Shown: piece by piece, positions 1 through 10,453 of the stretch
Layout of the letters: every line of letters begins with the position of its first letter
How positions within the stretch are numbered: position 1 is the stretch's first letter
DNA from: a virus
Length of the DNA: 31,893 nucleotides
Virus record (IMG/VR): IMGVR_UViG_3300034198_016377
Location: 1 to 31,893 of that record
Strand: one strand, 5' to 3'
Notes under the pieces: generated by a model
Seen by the model: only the letters and a program-made list of their open reading frames with translations
The model's database searches: none
What the model was told of the DNA's origin: nothing
Position numbers and translations under genes: made by a program

Positions 1-3000
1 AATCAAATGATTGCAACAGACCCTACAGTTATTAAAATATCTTCTGTAAAAGCTGTGTTAGAGAACACACATCTTGGAAACTTAGAAAGAGCTTTAGATA
101 AATCTAATAATGCGTTAGGCACACTGTTGTTATTTAATAGTGAGGCATTCAGAGAGTATATAAACGAATTGCTAGAACTTTATAATAAGAATAAATACTT
201 ATCTAAGAAAAATCGTGAGTTAATTAGCGAAAAGTTATCTGCATCATTATTAGATTATATAATTCAATCTAAGAAAAATATGTTAGTGGGTGAGTTAACT
301 AAAGGAGAAAAATCTGCAGCAAGTTTACTTATCAAAGCTAAATCTAAATATCTGAAACTAGCGCAATTGGAAGAAGCTTCTTCATCATATCAACAAGTAT
401 TTGAACCTCAGATACTTCAAGATTTAGAGATTATTCCTGGTGCAAGAAAAGGAGCTCCTGAAACAATTAGACTTTCTACTAAACTAGAGAGTGCTGCTGA
501 AGTGAATATGTATACAGATATGATGAGAGGATTACGTGATGATCCTAACACATCAGAGTTATATGATGCATTACTTAGAATAGCAATTGTTCAAGGAACC
601 TACCGTACATCAGTATCTATTAAGAATATTATTCCTATTGAGGATTATGCTCGTGTTGTTACAGATTTGGTAAAAGGAATTACTTTAGATGAGTCGTTTA
701 ATGCATTTAAAGATAATTTACTATTCCAAAGGAACAATTTCAAAGATTCAACAATTGTTCCTAGAATTGATTTATACGCTAAAATTGATGAATACTCACT
801 TAGATTTAATTCAAGCACAGGAGAAGAATCTTATGACTATACCTTACCATCTATTATTAATAGTCAACTTGGTAGATCAGTTATTAAGATTAGTAAACGA
901 ACTAAAGGAGCTGGAGCTGAATTAATTGTAGTACCAAGAATAATTGAATCAAATGGAGATAGCATCGATTTTCAAACTGGACAAGTTATTACTCCTAGAC
1001 AATTTGCAGAAGCAGCTAAACAGGATGATAATCCTTTCACATATGTATATGGATATCAGTTAGTTAAAATCAACGGTAAACCTTTGATGGGTGTTAATAG
1101 TAAAGGTAAACCAACTAATGAATACATATATAAACTTGTAAACTTATACGGTGATGGTAAATTTACATTTGAATACCCTACAAATGGTAGTAAATCATTG
1201 TTAGAAAATGGTACAGCTAAAATAAGTACTGAGTTTACAAATGAAGAAGTATATGCGATGTTATCAGGTAAGTTAGAAGAATTACCTAATGTACAGTCTC
1301 AATCAACTCAACCTTTACCATCAGATCCTAAAGGTCTTGATCCATTTACTCCTACATCAAATGTTGAACCAAAAGGAGAAAAAGTTAAAGAAGGTATATA
1401 TGTAAATCAAGAAGCTCTTACAAAAGATAAACAGTTAGAATTGTTTGAATATTTAAAACCATTTTTAGAAGCTCAAGGTAAAAGGACAAACGTTTCACCG
1501 AATGCTCCTATAATGATAGGATTGGGATTAAGATGGGACTATAAGAAAAACAACTCTGAAAAAACTTCCGTGAATGTAGGTAAGAATTTAGCTGGATATA
1601 ATACAGCTTATGCTTATTATGATTTATCTATAGATGGAAAACCTTTAGGGAAAATAACTCCAAGATTTGTAGAGTTGATGAATAAAACTACAGGAGTAGA
1701 TATTAGTAATTATGACGGTGCTATTGTAAATATTTATACAAACAACTCTTTTATAAGTAATCATTCAGATTTAGAAGAATCTGAAACAGCAGAAAAATAT
1801 CCTGTAGTTGTAGCTAATATAGGAGGATCAGGAAACATTATATTAGGTACTGATGCAAATAAAATTAGTAAAGATTTAAAATCAGGAGCAGGTTATCTAT
1901 TTGGGTATGAAGGTAAAAATAGAAAAATTCCACATAGTACATATGCTAGTGATGTAAAAGGATTTTTACCAAGTATTACTGTTTCTCAAGAAGGTAAAAC
2001 TTTTAGCGAAGGTAGTTATAGAGTAAGTATAACTATGAGAAGAGTAATGCCTTTAGAACCAGGTATGCCTACGTCACCATTAATTAAATCATCTACACAA
2101 GTTCAATCTAATGAAGTTAAAAAAGGTGTAGAGATAAGTTCTAATGCTAAAGGATTAGCAGCAGCTCTTACAAATCCTACAGAACTTGCTAAATCAAAAG
2201 GTAATCTTACAGAGTCTTATCCTGTTAATTTTAATGGTAAAACTTATAGAGATGCAGAAGCAGCTTATCAAGCATTAAAATCTACTGCTACAAAAGATGA
2301 AGGTCCTAATAGTACTTATAATTTAATGGTAAAGATTATTAAAGCTAAACTTGAACAACATCCAAGATTAGTTAGTGAGATTACAAAACAAGGAGGTTCT
2401 GCTTGGATATTATCTTCTACTCATCAACCAACTAAACAAAATAGCGTATGGGAAACAGGTGGTAAAAATTGGTTTATTAAGTCTCTTAATGATGCCTATT
2501 TATCTATTCAACAATCTAACGAAGATAATGAAACTGAACAACTTGATAACATAGTTGCATACGGTGGTAAGAATTTTATTGTTGAAGGTAGTTTTGAATC
2601 TGGTAATGCAACTGTATTTTTTACTAAAGGAGATGGAACAAAAGGTGCAGAATTAACTTCTGATAAACCTTTATTTCGTAAAGTATCAGTTGCTACGTAT
2701 GCACAAGACAATCCAGATAATGTAGTAGAGTTAACAGATTTAAAAGGATCTCCTAAATACTTATTTATTGATTCAACAAAGAAAGTTGTATCATTAAATC
2801 CTACAAGTTACGGTGATGAGATTGTTTCTGAAGATGTTATCAATAGAGTTAACACATTAATGAATTATTTTAAAGGTGGTATTAATATAAATCCAGGAGG
2901 ATCATCTAAAGATACAACAAGATCTCCTAAGTTTTCTTATAAAGGTAAGACTATCAATACAGCATTTGATTTGACTAAAGGTCAAGTTACGGCTCTTGAA

Positions 3001-4659
3001 ACTTTATCTGATTTTGTTAAAAACAAAAACGGAGATAAGTTTATTACATTACAGGGACCTGCTGGTACTGGTAAAACATCTGTTATTGGATATTTACAAA
3101 ATTATCTAGGTAGTGCATATACTTTTCATTACATGGCTCCTACACATGCTGCAACAGCAGAGTTAGCATTTGCCACAGTGAAGACTGGTAATAAAACTCT
3201 TCCTGCAACAGTTGCTTCTTCTTTTAGTAAGAAGACAAATGGTTTAACTAAAAAACTAATAAGAAAACTTGCTCTTAGAAATAATGTAATTGTAATAGAT
3301 GAAGTGTCAATGCTTAATTCTGAGCTTTTTAATCTTGTAAAGAATTCAATAGATGGTGATGTAATTAAAGTTATTTTTATGGGAGATGAATTACAAATCC
3401 CTGAAGTTACTGACGAAACTGTGACTGAAAAGCAAGTTAATAAAGCTTTCTCTGAATTTGAGCAAGTTAAATTAACAGAAGTTAAACGTACTAGCGATGA
3501 TAATATATTGAAAGTTCTTAACACTATTAGGTATAACATTAATAATAAGATACCTAAGATTCCTAATACTAATGTATTAAAATATTTAAAAAATACTCAA
3601 TTTAATCTTAAACTCGCTGAGTCTATAGAAACTAACCCAGAAGATACTATGGTAATTGCTTTTACAAATAAGACTGTAAAAGAGCATAATGAAAGAATAA
3701 GAAAAGAGTTAGGTAGAGTTGGAAATTTACAAAAAGATGATGTTATCATTGGGTATTTGGGATATAGCAGTAAGCAAATTGAAAACAGTGATATTGCTAA
3801 TAGTCTTCAGTACACTGTAAAAAGTGTTAAGAAAAATGGGTCTATGTATAATATTACTGCTACTTCTAAAAAGTTAGATAATCTTAGAAAACTAGGAGTT
3901 GAAAATATTAGCGAAGAATTCACAACAGGATATTATCAACTTAGCCCTAACGATACATTTGTTTTTGATGATATTACAATTGTTGATATGGAAGCTAATA
4001 ATGCAAAAGTTAGTACATTAATGAAATCTGTGTATGATGCTAAAGTAAGAGCTCAGAAAAATTTTAAAGATTGGTATAAGTTTTATGACATAGTATCAGA
4101 TGTATCTAGAGAAATGTCAAGAATTGATTTGGGTGATAACTATATATACAATCCTATAACTAATAGAATGGAAAAATATGAAAAAGATAAACATAAAGCA
4201 CTCAAAAAAGAGTATGCTGAAATATATGTTGAGAAAGGTATTGGTTTAGGTCATGCTGTTACTGTACATAAATCTCAAGGTGCTACATTCAAACATGTAT
4301 TCTTTGATGCTAATAGTTTACCTGAAGGAGCTGTGTCTATTTTATATAATGGTGATAGAGTAGTTGGTATGGAGAAACATTCATTAATATATGTTGGTAT
4401 GTCTAGAGCTTCAGATACTTTAACAGTTAGTGATGATAATTCAGAAAACTTTTATAACTTAGATGGATCTCCGTTAGAACAAGAACCGTTTGATTTAGCT
4501 AATACAAGTGATACAAATTCTATAGAAAGTACTGAAAATTATATGAACTTAGAAGGAGAGATTTATGAATACTCAGAGATTAATCCTGATATGTTAGAAC
4601 ATCTAGGATATTCTCCAGAAGCAATAGGTAAAATAATGAAAAAAGTTAACGGTTGTTAA
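1..4659 (+). CDS. Giant fusion protein: AlkB-like dioxygenase, NADAR domain and SF1 helicase (5' end outside window)
   Basis: Residues are numbered from the Met at base 7, but the frame is open to the left edge, so the true start may lie upstream. Residues 1-470 are unassigned, partly helical. Residues ~470-685 fit an AlkB-type 2-oxoglutarate/Fe(II) dioxygenase: H586-x-D588, H643, and the R672...R678 signature 'RVSITMR' (AlkB consensus RxNxTxR). Residues ~705-840 fit NADAR (YbiA/DUF1768): 'NGKTYRDAEAAYQALKS' around E751, W800 and a downstream 'GKNWF'. Residues ~985-1480 are an SF1B RecD/Dda-like helicase: Walker A GPAGTGKTS (1017-1025), 'APTHAA', Walker B D1098-E1099, GDELQIP (1126-1132), HKSQG (1421-1425) and YVGMSRA (1462-1468). 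Established: AlkB proteins dealkylate nucleic acids, NADAR proteins act on ADP-ribose conjugates, and SF1B enzymes unwind DNA. Inference: an injected polyvalent protein that protects or repairs phage DNA. The next giant gene follows after 12 bases. The CDS is certain; the domain calls are strong for the helicase and good for AlkB and NADAR. Confidence 0.85.
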   Translation, partial: NQMIATDPTVIKISSVKAVLENTHLGNLERALDKSNNALGTLLLFNSEAFREYINELLELYNKNKYLSKKNRELISEKLSASLLDYIIQSKKNMLVGELTKGEKSAASLLIKAKSKYLKLAQLEEASSSYQQVFEPQILQDLEIIPGARKGAPETIRLSTKLESAAEVNMYTDMMRGLRDDPNTSELYDALLRIAIVQGTYRTSVSIKNIIPIEDYARVVTDLVKGITLDESFNAFKDNLLFQRNNFKDSTIVPRIDLYAKIDEYSLRFNSSTGEESYDYTLPSIINSQLGRSVIKISKRTKGAGAELIVVPRIIESNGDSIDFQTGQVITPRQFAEAAKQDDNPFTYVYGYQLVKINGKPLMGVNSKGKPTNEYIYKLVNLYGDGKFTFEYPTNGSKSLLENGTAKISTEFTNEEVYAMLSGKLEELPNVQSQSTQPLPSDPKGLDPFTPTSNVEPKGEKVKEGIYVNQEALTKDKQLELFEYLKPFLEAQGKRTNVSPNAPIMIGLGLRWDYKKNNSEKTSVNVGKNLAGYNTAYAYYDLSIDGKPLGKITPRFVELMNKTTGVDISNYDGAIVNIYTNNSFISNHSDLEESETAEKYPVVVANIGGSGNIILGTDANKISKDLKSGAGYLFGYEGKNRKIPHSTYASDVKGFLPSITVSQEGKTFSEGSYRVSITMRRVMPLEPGMPTSPLIKSSTQVQSNEVKKGVEISSNAKGLAAALTNPTELAKSKGNLTESYPVNFNGKTYRDAEAAYQALKSTATKDEGPNSTYNLMVKIIKAKLEQHPRLVSEITKQGGSAWILSSTHQPTKQNSVWETGGKNWFIKSLNDAYLSIQQSNEDNETEQLDNIVAYGGKNFIVEGSFESGNATVFFTKGDGTKGAELTSDKPLFRKVSVATYAQDNPDNVVELTDLKGSPKYLFIDSTKKVVSLNPTSYGDEIVSEDVINRVNTLMNYFKGGININPGGSSKDTTRSPKFSYKGKTINTAFDLTKGQVTALETLSDFVKNKNGDKFITLQGPAGTGKTSVIGYLQNYLGSAYTFHYMAPTHAATAELAFATVKTGNKTLPATVASSFSKKTNGLTKKLIRKLALRNNVIVIDEVSMLNSELFNLVKNSIDGDVIKVIFMGDELQIPEVTDETVTEKQVNKAFSEFEQVKLTEVKRTSDDNILKVLNTIRYNINNKIPKIPNTNVLKYLKNTQFNLKLAESIETNPEDTMVIAFTNKTVKEHNERIRKELGRVGNLQKDDVIIGYLGYSSKQIENSDIANSLQYTVKSVKKNGSMYNITATSKKLDNLRKLGVENISEEFTTGYYQLSPNDTFVFDDITIVDMEANNAKVSTLMKSVYDAKVRAQKNFKDWYKFYDIVSDVSREMSRIDLGDNYIYNPITNRMEKYEKDKHKALKKEYAEIYVEKGIGLGHAVTVHKSQGATFKHVFFDANSLPEGAVSILYNGDRVVGMEKHSLIYVGMSRASDTLTVSDDNSENFYNLDGSPLEQEPFDLANTSDTNSIESTENYMNLEGEIYEYSEINPDMLEHLGYSPEAIGKIMKKVNGC

Positions 4660-4671
4660 AATTTATATAAT

Positions 4672-7600
4672 ATGGCGACTTGCCCAAATAAAAATTTAGA
4701 TTCTTGGAAAAAGTTAGTAGCTGAAAAAGGTGAAGACATGGCTTATTATCTTTGGTATACTAACGATGGAGACATTTCTAAGTTAGTTTCTCCAGGAGAA
4801 ATAAAAGTATTGAACGGTAATGAAGATTTATATAAAAAATATAATCTTCTAAATAAAGAGGGTCGAATTAAAACCTTTTTGTACAATACAGTTGATCAGG
4901 TTAAAAAGATCAACGCTTTTGTAAACTCACTAAATAAGAGTCCTTACTATTCATTCAGTGTAAAGAAAACTCCATCAGGTCATAAAATATTTATTCATGA
5001 TAAAGGAATGACTAATCAGCAGGTTTCTAGAGGAGACGTAGATTTAGCGCTAAAGAATAAATATTTTCCTGATTCAGATGTAGTTGAGAGTTACGATATT
5101 TTAGAAAAAATTGCTAATAGTAATCATCCTTTAAATAAACTAGCAAACCATTTATTAAAATACGTAAGTACTAACAATGTCAATATTGAATTAGTTAATA
5201 AGTTAATTAATAATAGGTTAGGTGAAGTAGCAGGTGAATATTATTACGAATCTAATAATATTAAAATAAATAAAAATGCTAGATTTGACAAATTAGGTTC
5301 TGAAACTACATTACTTCATGAAATAATACACTCATTGTCAGCTCGAGAACTTGCTTCTAATTCAGAAGTTACAAAAGAGTTTAGAAAACTATATGAGTAT
5401 GCTCTTAAATTTATACCAGCATATAATGCTGATACTAAAGAAGGAGAATATGCAATGTATAATTTAGATGAATTTATGACTGGAATATTTACAGATGATA
5501 GATTTATTAAGAAACTTATGGAAATTTCTCCTATGAAAAGTGGAAATAAGTTTAGTGATTTTTATAATCAGATTTTAGACTATATTTATTCTTTATTTGA
5601 AATTAAAAGAGATGACAATTTATACACTCAGGCTTTTTCTGTAGCTAATGCTGTATTACAACAATCATCTGACTTTAGAAAAGAAAGTGAATATGTAGAG
5701 CGATATGCTAAAGAAAGTAGAGAAGTTCCAATTGATCAAATTATAAAACTCAGTAAAGATTTATTCAATAGATTGGATGTAGATCTTAAATCTATGAATA
5801 TAGTTAAAGGTGGGGTTAAACAAACTATTGATGATTTATCAATTATTGGAGCGGAACTTGTCAAGTTGACTAGTAAGAAAACTTCTGAGCTCACTCAACA
5901 AGCAATGGAGTTTGCTGTTAATATGATTCAAGAAAAGAATCCTAAGCTATTTAATGAATTACTTAAAAACATTAATAATTATAATGAGCTTAAGAATTTA
6001 TTTATAGAATACAATAACTCTCCTGAATATAAAACAGCTGATGGTAAACCAGATATAATAAAGATTAAAAAGAAAGCAATAGCTAATGTACTAACAAAAA
6101 CTTTAATCAATGATGAAGAAGGTACACCAGAACTTACAGAGAATTTAGATAAATCAATAAAAATGCTTAGTGATGTTATTGAATATAGTACAGAGTTTTT
6201 CAAGACATCAGGATTTGATAAAGCATCTATGTCTATAATTAAAGGAGAATTTGACGGTGACATAAATCAATTAAGAACTCAAATGGCATCTCTCCAAGCA
6301 GATGATTGGATTAAAAATGCTGTAGACTCTGCAGTTGATAAAGCAATAGATGTAAATAGTAGAATGAAGTTAGTTCCTGCAACAGGTAACCTTAAACGAC
6401 ATTATACGTTTGATGGAATCATTCAATCATTTTCTGTAACAGAGTTTATTAAAAGAGGTAAAGAGTTTTTTAGAACAGACGAACAGAAATTAGATGATGA
6501 TTATAAAAAAGCTTGGGGATCAGAAGGTCATGATTTTTTAGATAAGATTTCAAAGAAACGTTTTTTAGATGAGAACGGATACATCAAAGATGTGTACACT
6601 AATGATGATGTTCCAACACAACTTAACATTGGTATACAAGATGCCCTCATGCAATATCTCACTGAGCTATTTGATTCTTACAAAGCTAATGATGCATTAC
6701 GTACAGATGGTGCTCGTACTAGAATACTTACTGAAAAGATGGTGGTCAATACAAAGAAAAAAGGTGGAGTTGCTTCTACAATTGACTTTCAGGCTTTTAT
6801 TCCAGACGATAAAGTAGGTGTTAAAATAGACACCCTTGACTGGAAGTTTGTAAATATTGATACTTCTAGAGATGAAGATATTCCTTGGTACAAGAGAGAT
6901 GATTGGAATAAACAAATGAATCAATATGTAATGATGTATAAAACCGATTTATACGGACTTAAACCTGAAAATATTGGTAAAGCTAGAATGATTCCTTTCA
7001 TGGCTAAATACGTTCGTTCAGAAAGAGGGAATGCTAGTAGTCCATTATATTTAAACAGTGTTGAGATTGGTAAAGTAGATAGCTCTAAAGAAACTAATAT
7101 ATATTTACTTCCTGTACCTATTACATCTGAAACTACTAATAATCAAAAAATTGACGGATTATTAAAAGCACTAAGAGTTCAGTATGAAAAAATGTATAGT
7201 GCACAATTAGCTGGTGGAGAAGAACAATTTGAAAAAAACTTAAGACTTAATCAGTTCTCTATGGCAATTAGATCATTACACGTTAAACTTGATTTTGAAC
7301 CACTTGCTTCTGCAGGACAAATATACATTGCTGATTTATCTAAGATACTAAAAAACTTTAAAGGTATTGACTATAGTACAATGAGTGTTGAAGATATTAA
7401 TGCTAAGATGGGACAGCTCATAAACTTTGAATCGGCAGCTGATAAGTTTACTAAATTAGACGACATATTCCTATCAAAGTTTGACACATATGAGCTTAGT
7501 GAAGAAGATGAAGCTGAATTATCTAATATTCGTAAATTAGCATTTGATACTAAAGATGTATTAAAACAAATCAAACAATTATATGATGACTACACTGTAT

Positions 7601-10326
7601 ATTTAGCTGAGAAAAGTGGTGTAGTTAATGAAGATGATGGTTTATCAATATTAGATGCTGAAAGAGAAGTAGAGACATTAGGTAAATCATTTCTTGAGGC
7701 AAGTAAACTTTCTCCATTAGTTATTAGACTTGCTTCTAATTTAATTATGAAAGCAAGAAACTTGATGAGAATTAAAGTTAATCGAGTAATTGATGATTAT
7801 ACCACTATATTAAATAAAGTAGAAAAAGAAGCAAATGCAAAAGGTAAAACAGCATTTGAGATGGTTGCTACTATTAAAGATGGTAATATGCGTTTGATGA
7901 GTGAATTGTCTGCAGATTTCTGGAAAGCTTTTGACGCAGCTAAAGAGAATGAAGATAAAAACTTCTTTTTGAAAAATATGGATAGAGCTAAGTATGATAA
8001 ACTTGTAGCAGAATACGTAACTAAAAGTATAGAAAATATTAGACAAAGAACGTTTATTCCAAATGATTCTGAAAAAAATCAAAAAGTTAAGGAGGCTAGA
8101 ATTCTAAAAATAAAAAAATCTTTAGAAATTGATAATATAGACTTTGACGGATTTAATGAGTATAAATTTAGAGAATTTTTTATAGCATCAATGAATAAGA
8201 ATGATTGGTATTCTGATGATTTTAAACAATTGATGAATAGTCCTAATGCTCTAGCATTGTGGAATTTCTTTCGTGAGCTTAATTTAAAAGCTAAGAGGAT
8301 GGGATATTTAAGTGAAAAAGAAGCTTTATCTTTTTTTCCTGTAGTACAAGAATCTTTCCTTAAGAAATTACAGCAGTCTGGTAATTTTAAAAAAGAAAGT
8401 ATGGATTTCTTTAAGAACTTCTATGAAGTTAGAGAAGAAGAAGAACAAAGATTTTCTAAACTTGATCCTGAAACAAATAAGATTAGAAGAGTAGTACCTA
8501 AATATTTCATGAGTAAAGATCAAGAGATAACTAAGTTATCTAAAGACATGAATAAAGTTGGTATACTTTGGATAAATGCGTTAATGCAATATGAAACATC
8601 AAAAGGTCTTGAGAATACTTTATTGGTATTACATAAAGTGCAAGATTCAAAAGGTTCAATTATTGTAGATGAGAATAATAATATTGTGTATGATGATAGA
8701 GGTGTACCTAAAGTAGATGTAAACAATAAGTCTACTGCAGATATTCTAATGACTATGATAGATGATCATATTTATGGATTGCAAGAAAATGAGAACTCCT
8801 GGGGAAATATTAAATTAACTCAAGCATTAGATAAAGTTACACCTAATAGTGATAAAAAAGAAGTAATTAAGATTAACGTTAAGAAAGGGATGAGCACTAT
8901 TAATAGTTACATTCAATCATTGGCTGTTGGTTTAAAAGCTTCAATTGCTATTCCTAACTGGTTTGGATATAACTTTCAAGCATATATTAATGGTGGAAGA
9001 TTTTATACATTTAAAGATTTTACTAAAAATAATATTAAATCTACTACAGGAATAGGTTTTACTATAGAAGAAAAAGGAATAATAGATATACTTGTTCCAT
9101 TAAATGAAGACTTATCTAAAGAAAAAATTAGACATAATGCTAAAGAACAATCGTATACTAAATGGTTAGAGAGCTGGAACTTTACAGATGTGATGATGGT
9201 GAGTAACTCTTGGCCTGAAAGAAAGTTACAGATTGCTAATGCTATGTCTTTTGTAGATAACTCTACAATTATAGATGGTAAGATTGTAAATATTCGTCAA
9301 TATTTAATGAATTTAGATAGTATAACAAAGTATAAATTAAGTGAGCAAGATAGAATAACTCTTGAAAAAAGTCTTGATTCAAGAGTTGAGCAAATGATAA
9401 AAGATAAATCATTAGCTAAACTTGTTAGGTTTGAGAATGATAGATTGGTAATACCTGGCGTATCTGATGAATCATTAGCTGATTTTCGTACAACTATAGT
9501 TGAGTATGGTAGAAATCTAAACGGTCAAATGAGTGAAGATAATAAAGCTGACTATCGAAGAGATGCTATTTTTAAATCATTCATGATGTTTAGAAACTGG
9601 ATGCCTAAACAAATATCTATACGTGCTCTTGATATCAATAAGAATGCAGAACTTGGTATTTGGGAATATGGTAGAAGTCGATTGTTCATGAAAACTATTT
9701 TACACTTAGGTGCAAAAAATGTTCTTAAAATGAGAAGTATTTTAAATGGTACTGATGAAGGTCTTACGATAATGCGTGAATTACTTGAAAACAAGAAAGA
9801 AGAATATCTAAAGAAACATGGTAAAGAACTTAAAATAACAGAGGAAGAATTTTTTGATCTTGTAAGAACCGAGCTCTCCAATCAAATGAAAGAGCTTAGA
9901 TTATTATTATCATTGATGGCAATTGTTGCTGCTGCAGGATTTGCTGTAGATGATGACGATGATGAAGAAGATTTATTAGCCAAGAATCAACTTAAATTCT
10001 TAGCTAAACTAATTAATAAAACTTCTGACGAGGTTAGTTTTTACTATAATCCTCTATCTTTTCAAAGTATGACTAATGGTAGCTTACTTCCTGCATTAGG
10101 AGTTACTAATAAAATATGGTCAGTTATAAAATATGGTACTGTAGACATATATGGATTTACTACTGATGATGAACAATTGATGAAAAAAACGCATAGTCTA
10201 AAAGCTTTATTTGACATGATTCCAATATTATCTCAATTTCAAAGAGAGTTATTGCCTATAATTGATCCAGAGCTTGCAAAAGAAATGGGAATTAAACCAA
10301 CTGCCGAATCTCGTCAGGGAAGATAA
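4672..10326 (+). CDS. Giant polyvalent-type virion protein: zincin metallopeptidase plus RecB-like PD-(D/E)XK nuclease
   Basis: 1884 aa. Residues ~170-300 fit a zincin: H216-E217-x-x-H220 in 'LLHEIIHSLS', with E267 in 'NLDEFM' as the likely third zinc ligand. Residues ~575-765 fit a RecB/Cas4-type PD-(D/E)XK nuclease: H620 in 'GSEGHDF', E688, D705 in 'STIDF', D723-W-K725 as the D-x-K core, and Q748-x3-Y752 as the QxxxY helix. The remaining middle is mostly long helical sequence without a recognised fold. Near the end a hydrophobic helix (~1744-1759) runs into an acidic stretch (1760-1767), then a 'YYNPLSF' region resembling large-polyvalent-protein tail domains such as LPD38. Met at 4672 begins 'MATCPNKNLDSWKKL', a plausible N-terminus. 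The gene lies directly after the AlkB/NADAR/helicase gene and before the lysis cassette, so it is probably late-expressed and packaged. The peptidase could process the polyprotein or attack host proteins, and the nuclease could degrade host or competing DNA; both roles are inference. Confidence 0.85.
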   Translation: MATCPNKNLDSWKKLVAEKGEDMAYYLWYTNDGDISKLVSPGEIKVLNGNEDLYKKYNLLNKEGRIKTFLYNTVDQVKKINAFVNSLNKSPYYSFSVKKTPSGHKIFIHDKGMTNQQVSRGDVDLALKNKYFPDSDVVESYDILEKIANSNHPLNKLANHLLKYVSTNNVNIELVNKLINNRLGEVAGEYYYESNNIKINKNARFDKLGSETTLLHEIIHSLSARELASNSEVTKEFRKLYEYALKFIPAYNADTKEGEYAMYNLDEFMTGIFTDDRFIKKLMEISPMKSGNKFSDFYNQILDYIYSLFEIKRDDNLYTQAFSVANAVLQQSSDFRKESEYVERYAKESREVPIDQIIKLSKDLFNRLDVDLKSMNIVKGGVKQTIDDLSIIGAELVKLTSKKTSELTQQAMEFAVNMIQEKNPKLFNELLKNINNYNELKNLFIEYNNSPEYKTADGKPDIIKIKKKAIANVLTKTLINDEEGTPELTENLDKSIKMLSDVIEYSTEFFKTSGFDKASMSIIKGEFDGDINQLRTQMASLQADDWIKNAVDSAVDKAIDVNSRMKLVPATGNLKRHYTFDGIIQSFSVTEFIKRGKEFFRTDEQKLDDDYKKAWGSEGHDFLDKISKKRFLDENGYIKDVYTNDDVPTQLNIGIQDALMQYLTELFDSYKANDALRTDGARTRILTEKMVVNTKKKGGVASTIDFQAFIPDDKVGVKIDTLDWKFVNIDTSRDEDIPWYKRDDWNKQMNQYVMMYKTDLYGLKPENIGKARMIPFMAKYVRSERGNASSPLYLNSVEIGKVDSSKETNIYLLPVPITSETTNNQKIDGLLKALRVQYEKMYSAQLAGGEEQFEKNLRLNQFSMAIRSLHVKLDFEPLASAGQIYIADLSKILKNFKGIDYSTMSVEDINAKMGQLINFESAADKFTKLDDIFLSKFDTYELSEEDEAELSNIRKLAFDTKDVLKQIKQLYDDYTVYLAEKSGVVNEDDGLSILDAEREVETLGKSFLEASKLSPLVIRLASNLIMKARNLMRIKVNRVIDDYTTILNKVEKEANAKGKTAFEMVATIKDGNMRLMSELSADFWKAFDAAKENEDKNFFLKNMDRAKYDKLVAEYVTKSIENIRQRTFIPNDSEKNQKVKEARILKIKKSLEIDNIDFDGFNEYKFREFFIASMNKNDWYSDDFKQLMNSPNALALWNFFRELNLKAKRMGYLSEKEALSFFPVVQESFLKKLQQSGNFKKESMDFFKNFYEVREEEEQRFSKLDPETNKIRRVVPKYFMSKDQEITKLSKDMNKVGILWINALMQYETSKGLENTLLVLHKVQDSKGSIIVDENNNIVYDDRGVPKVDVNNKSTADILMTMIDDHIYGLQENENSWGNIKLTQALDKVTPNSDKKEVIKINVKKGMSTINSYIQSLAVGLKASIAIPNWFGYNFQAYINGGRFYTFKDFTKNNIKSTTGIGFTIEEKGIIDILVPLNEDLSKEKIRHNAKEQSYTKWLESWNFTDVMMVSNSWPERKLQIANAMSFVDNSTIIDGKIVNIRQYLMNLDSITKYKLSEQDRITLEKSLDSRVEQMIKDKSLAKLVRFENDRLVIPGVSDESLADFRTTIVEYGRNLNGQMSEDNKADYRRDAIFKSFMMFRNWMPKQISIRALDINKNAELGIWEYGRSRLFMKTILHLGAKNVLKMRSILNGTDEGLTIMRELLENKKEEYLKKHGKELKITEEEFFDLVRTELSNQMKELRLLLSLMAIVAAAGFAVDDDDDEEDLLAKNQLKFLAKLINKTSDEVSFYYNPLSFQSMTNGSLLPALGVTNKIWSVIKYGTVDIYGFTTDDEQLMKKTHSLKALFDMIPILSQFQRELLPIIDPELAKEMGIKPTAESRQGR

Positions 10327-10333
10327 ACTATTT

Positions 10334-10418
10334 AATTACTGATATAGTAATTGATATTTTATTTGCATAAATAGATTAGATTTTAGATATTTGCTTTAAA
10401 TTATTTAGAGAATATCTA
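10334..10418. repeat. Two inverted repeats in the gap between the giant gene and the lysis cassette
   Basis: The first has perfect 7-base arms AATTACT (10334-10340) and AGTAATT (10346-10352) around 5 bases. The second has 8-base arms TAGATATT (10384-10391) and AATATCTA (10411-10418) around 19 bases. Both are AT-only or nearly so, so they would be weak as RNA hairpins and could instead be protein-binding palindromes. The rest of this 180-base gap is AT-rich with no credible gene. Confidence 0.45.
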
Positions 10419-10453
10419 GATTATCAAATATTAAATACCATTTTAATAACTAT

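Noticed and set aside
3129-3539. Minus-strand open frame of 136 codons
   Set aside because: Antisense to helicase motifs; composition reflects the opposite strand, no family features.
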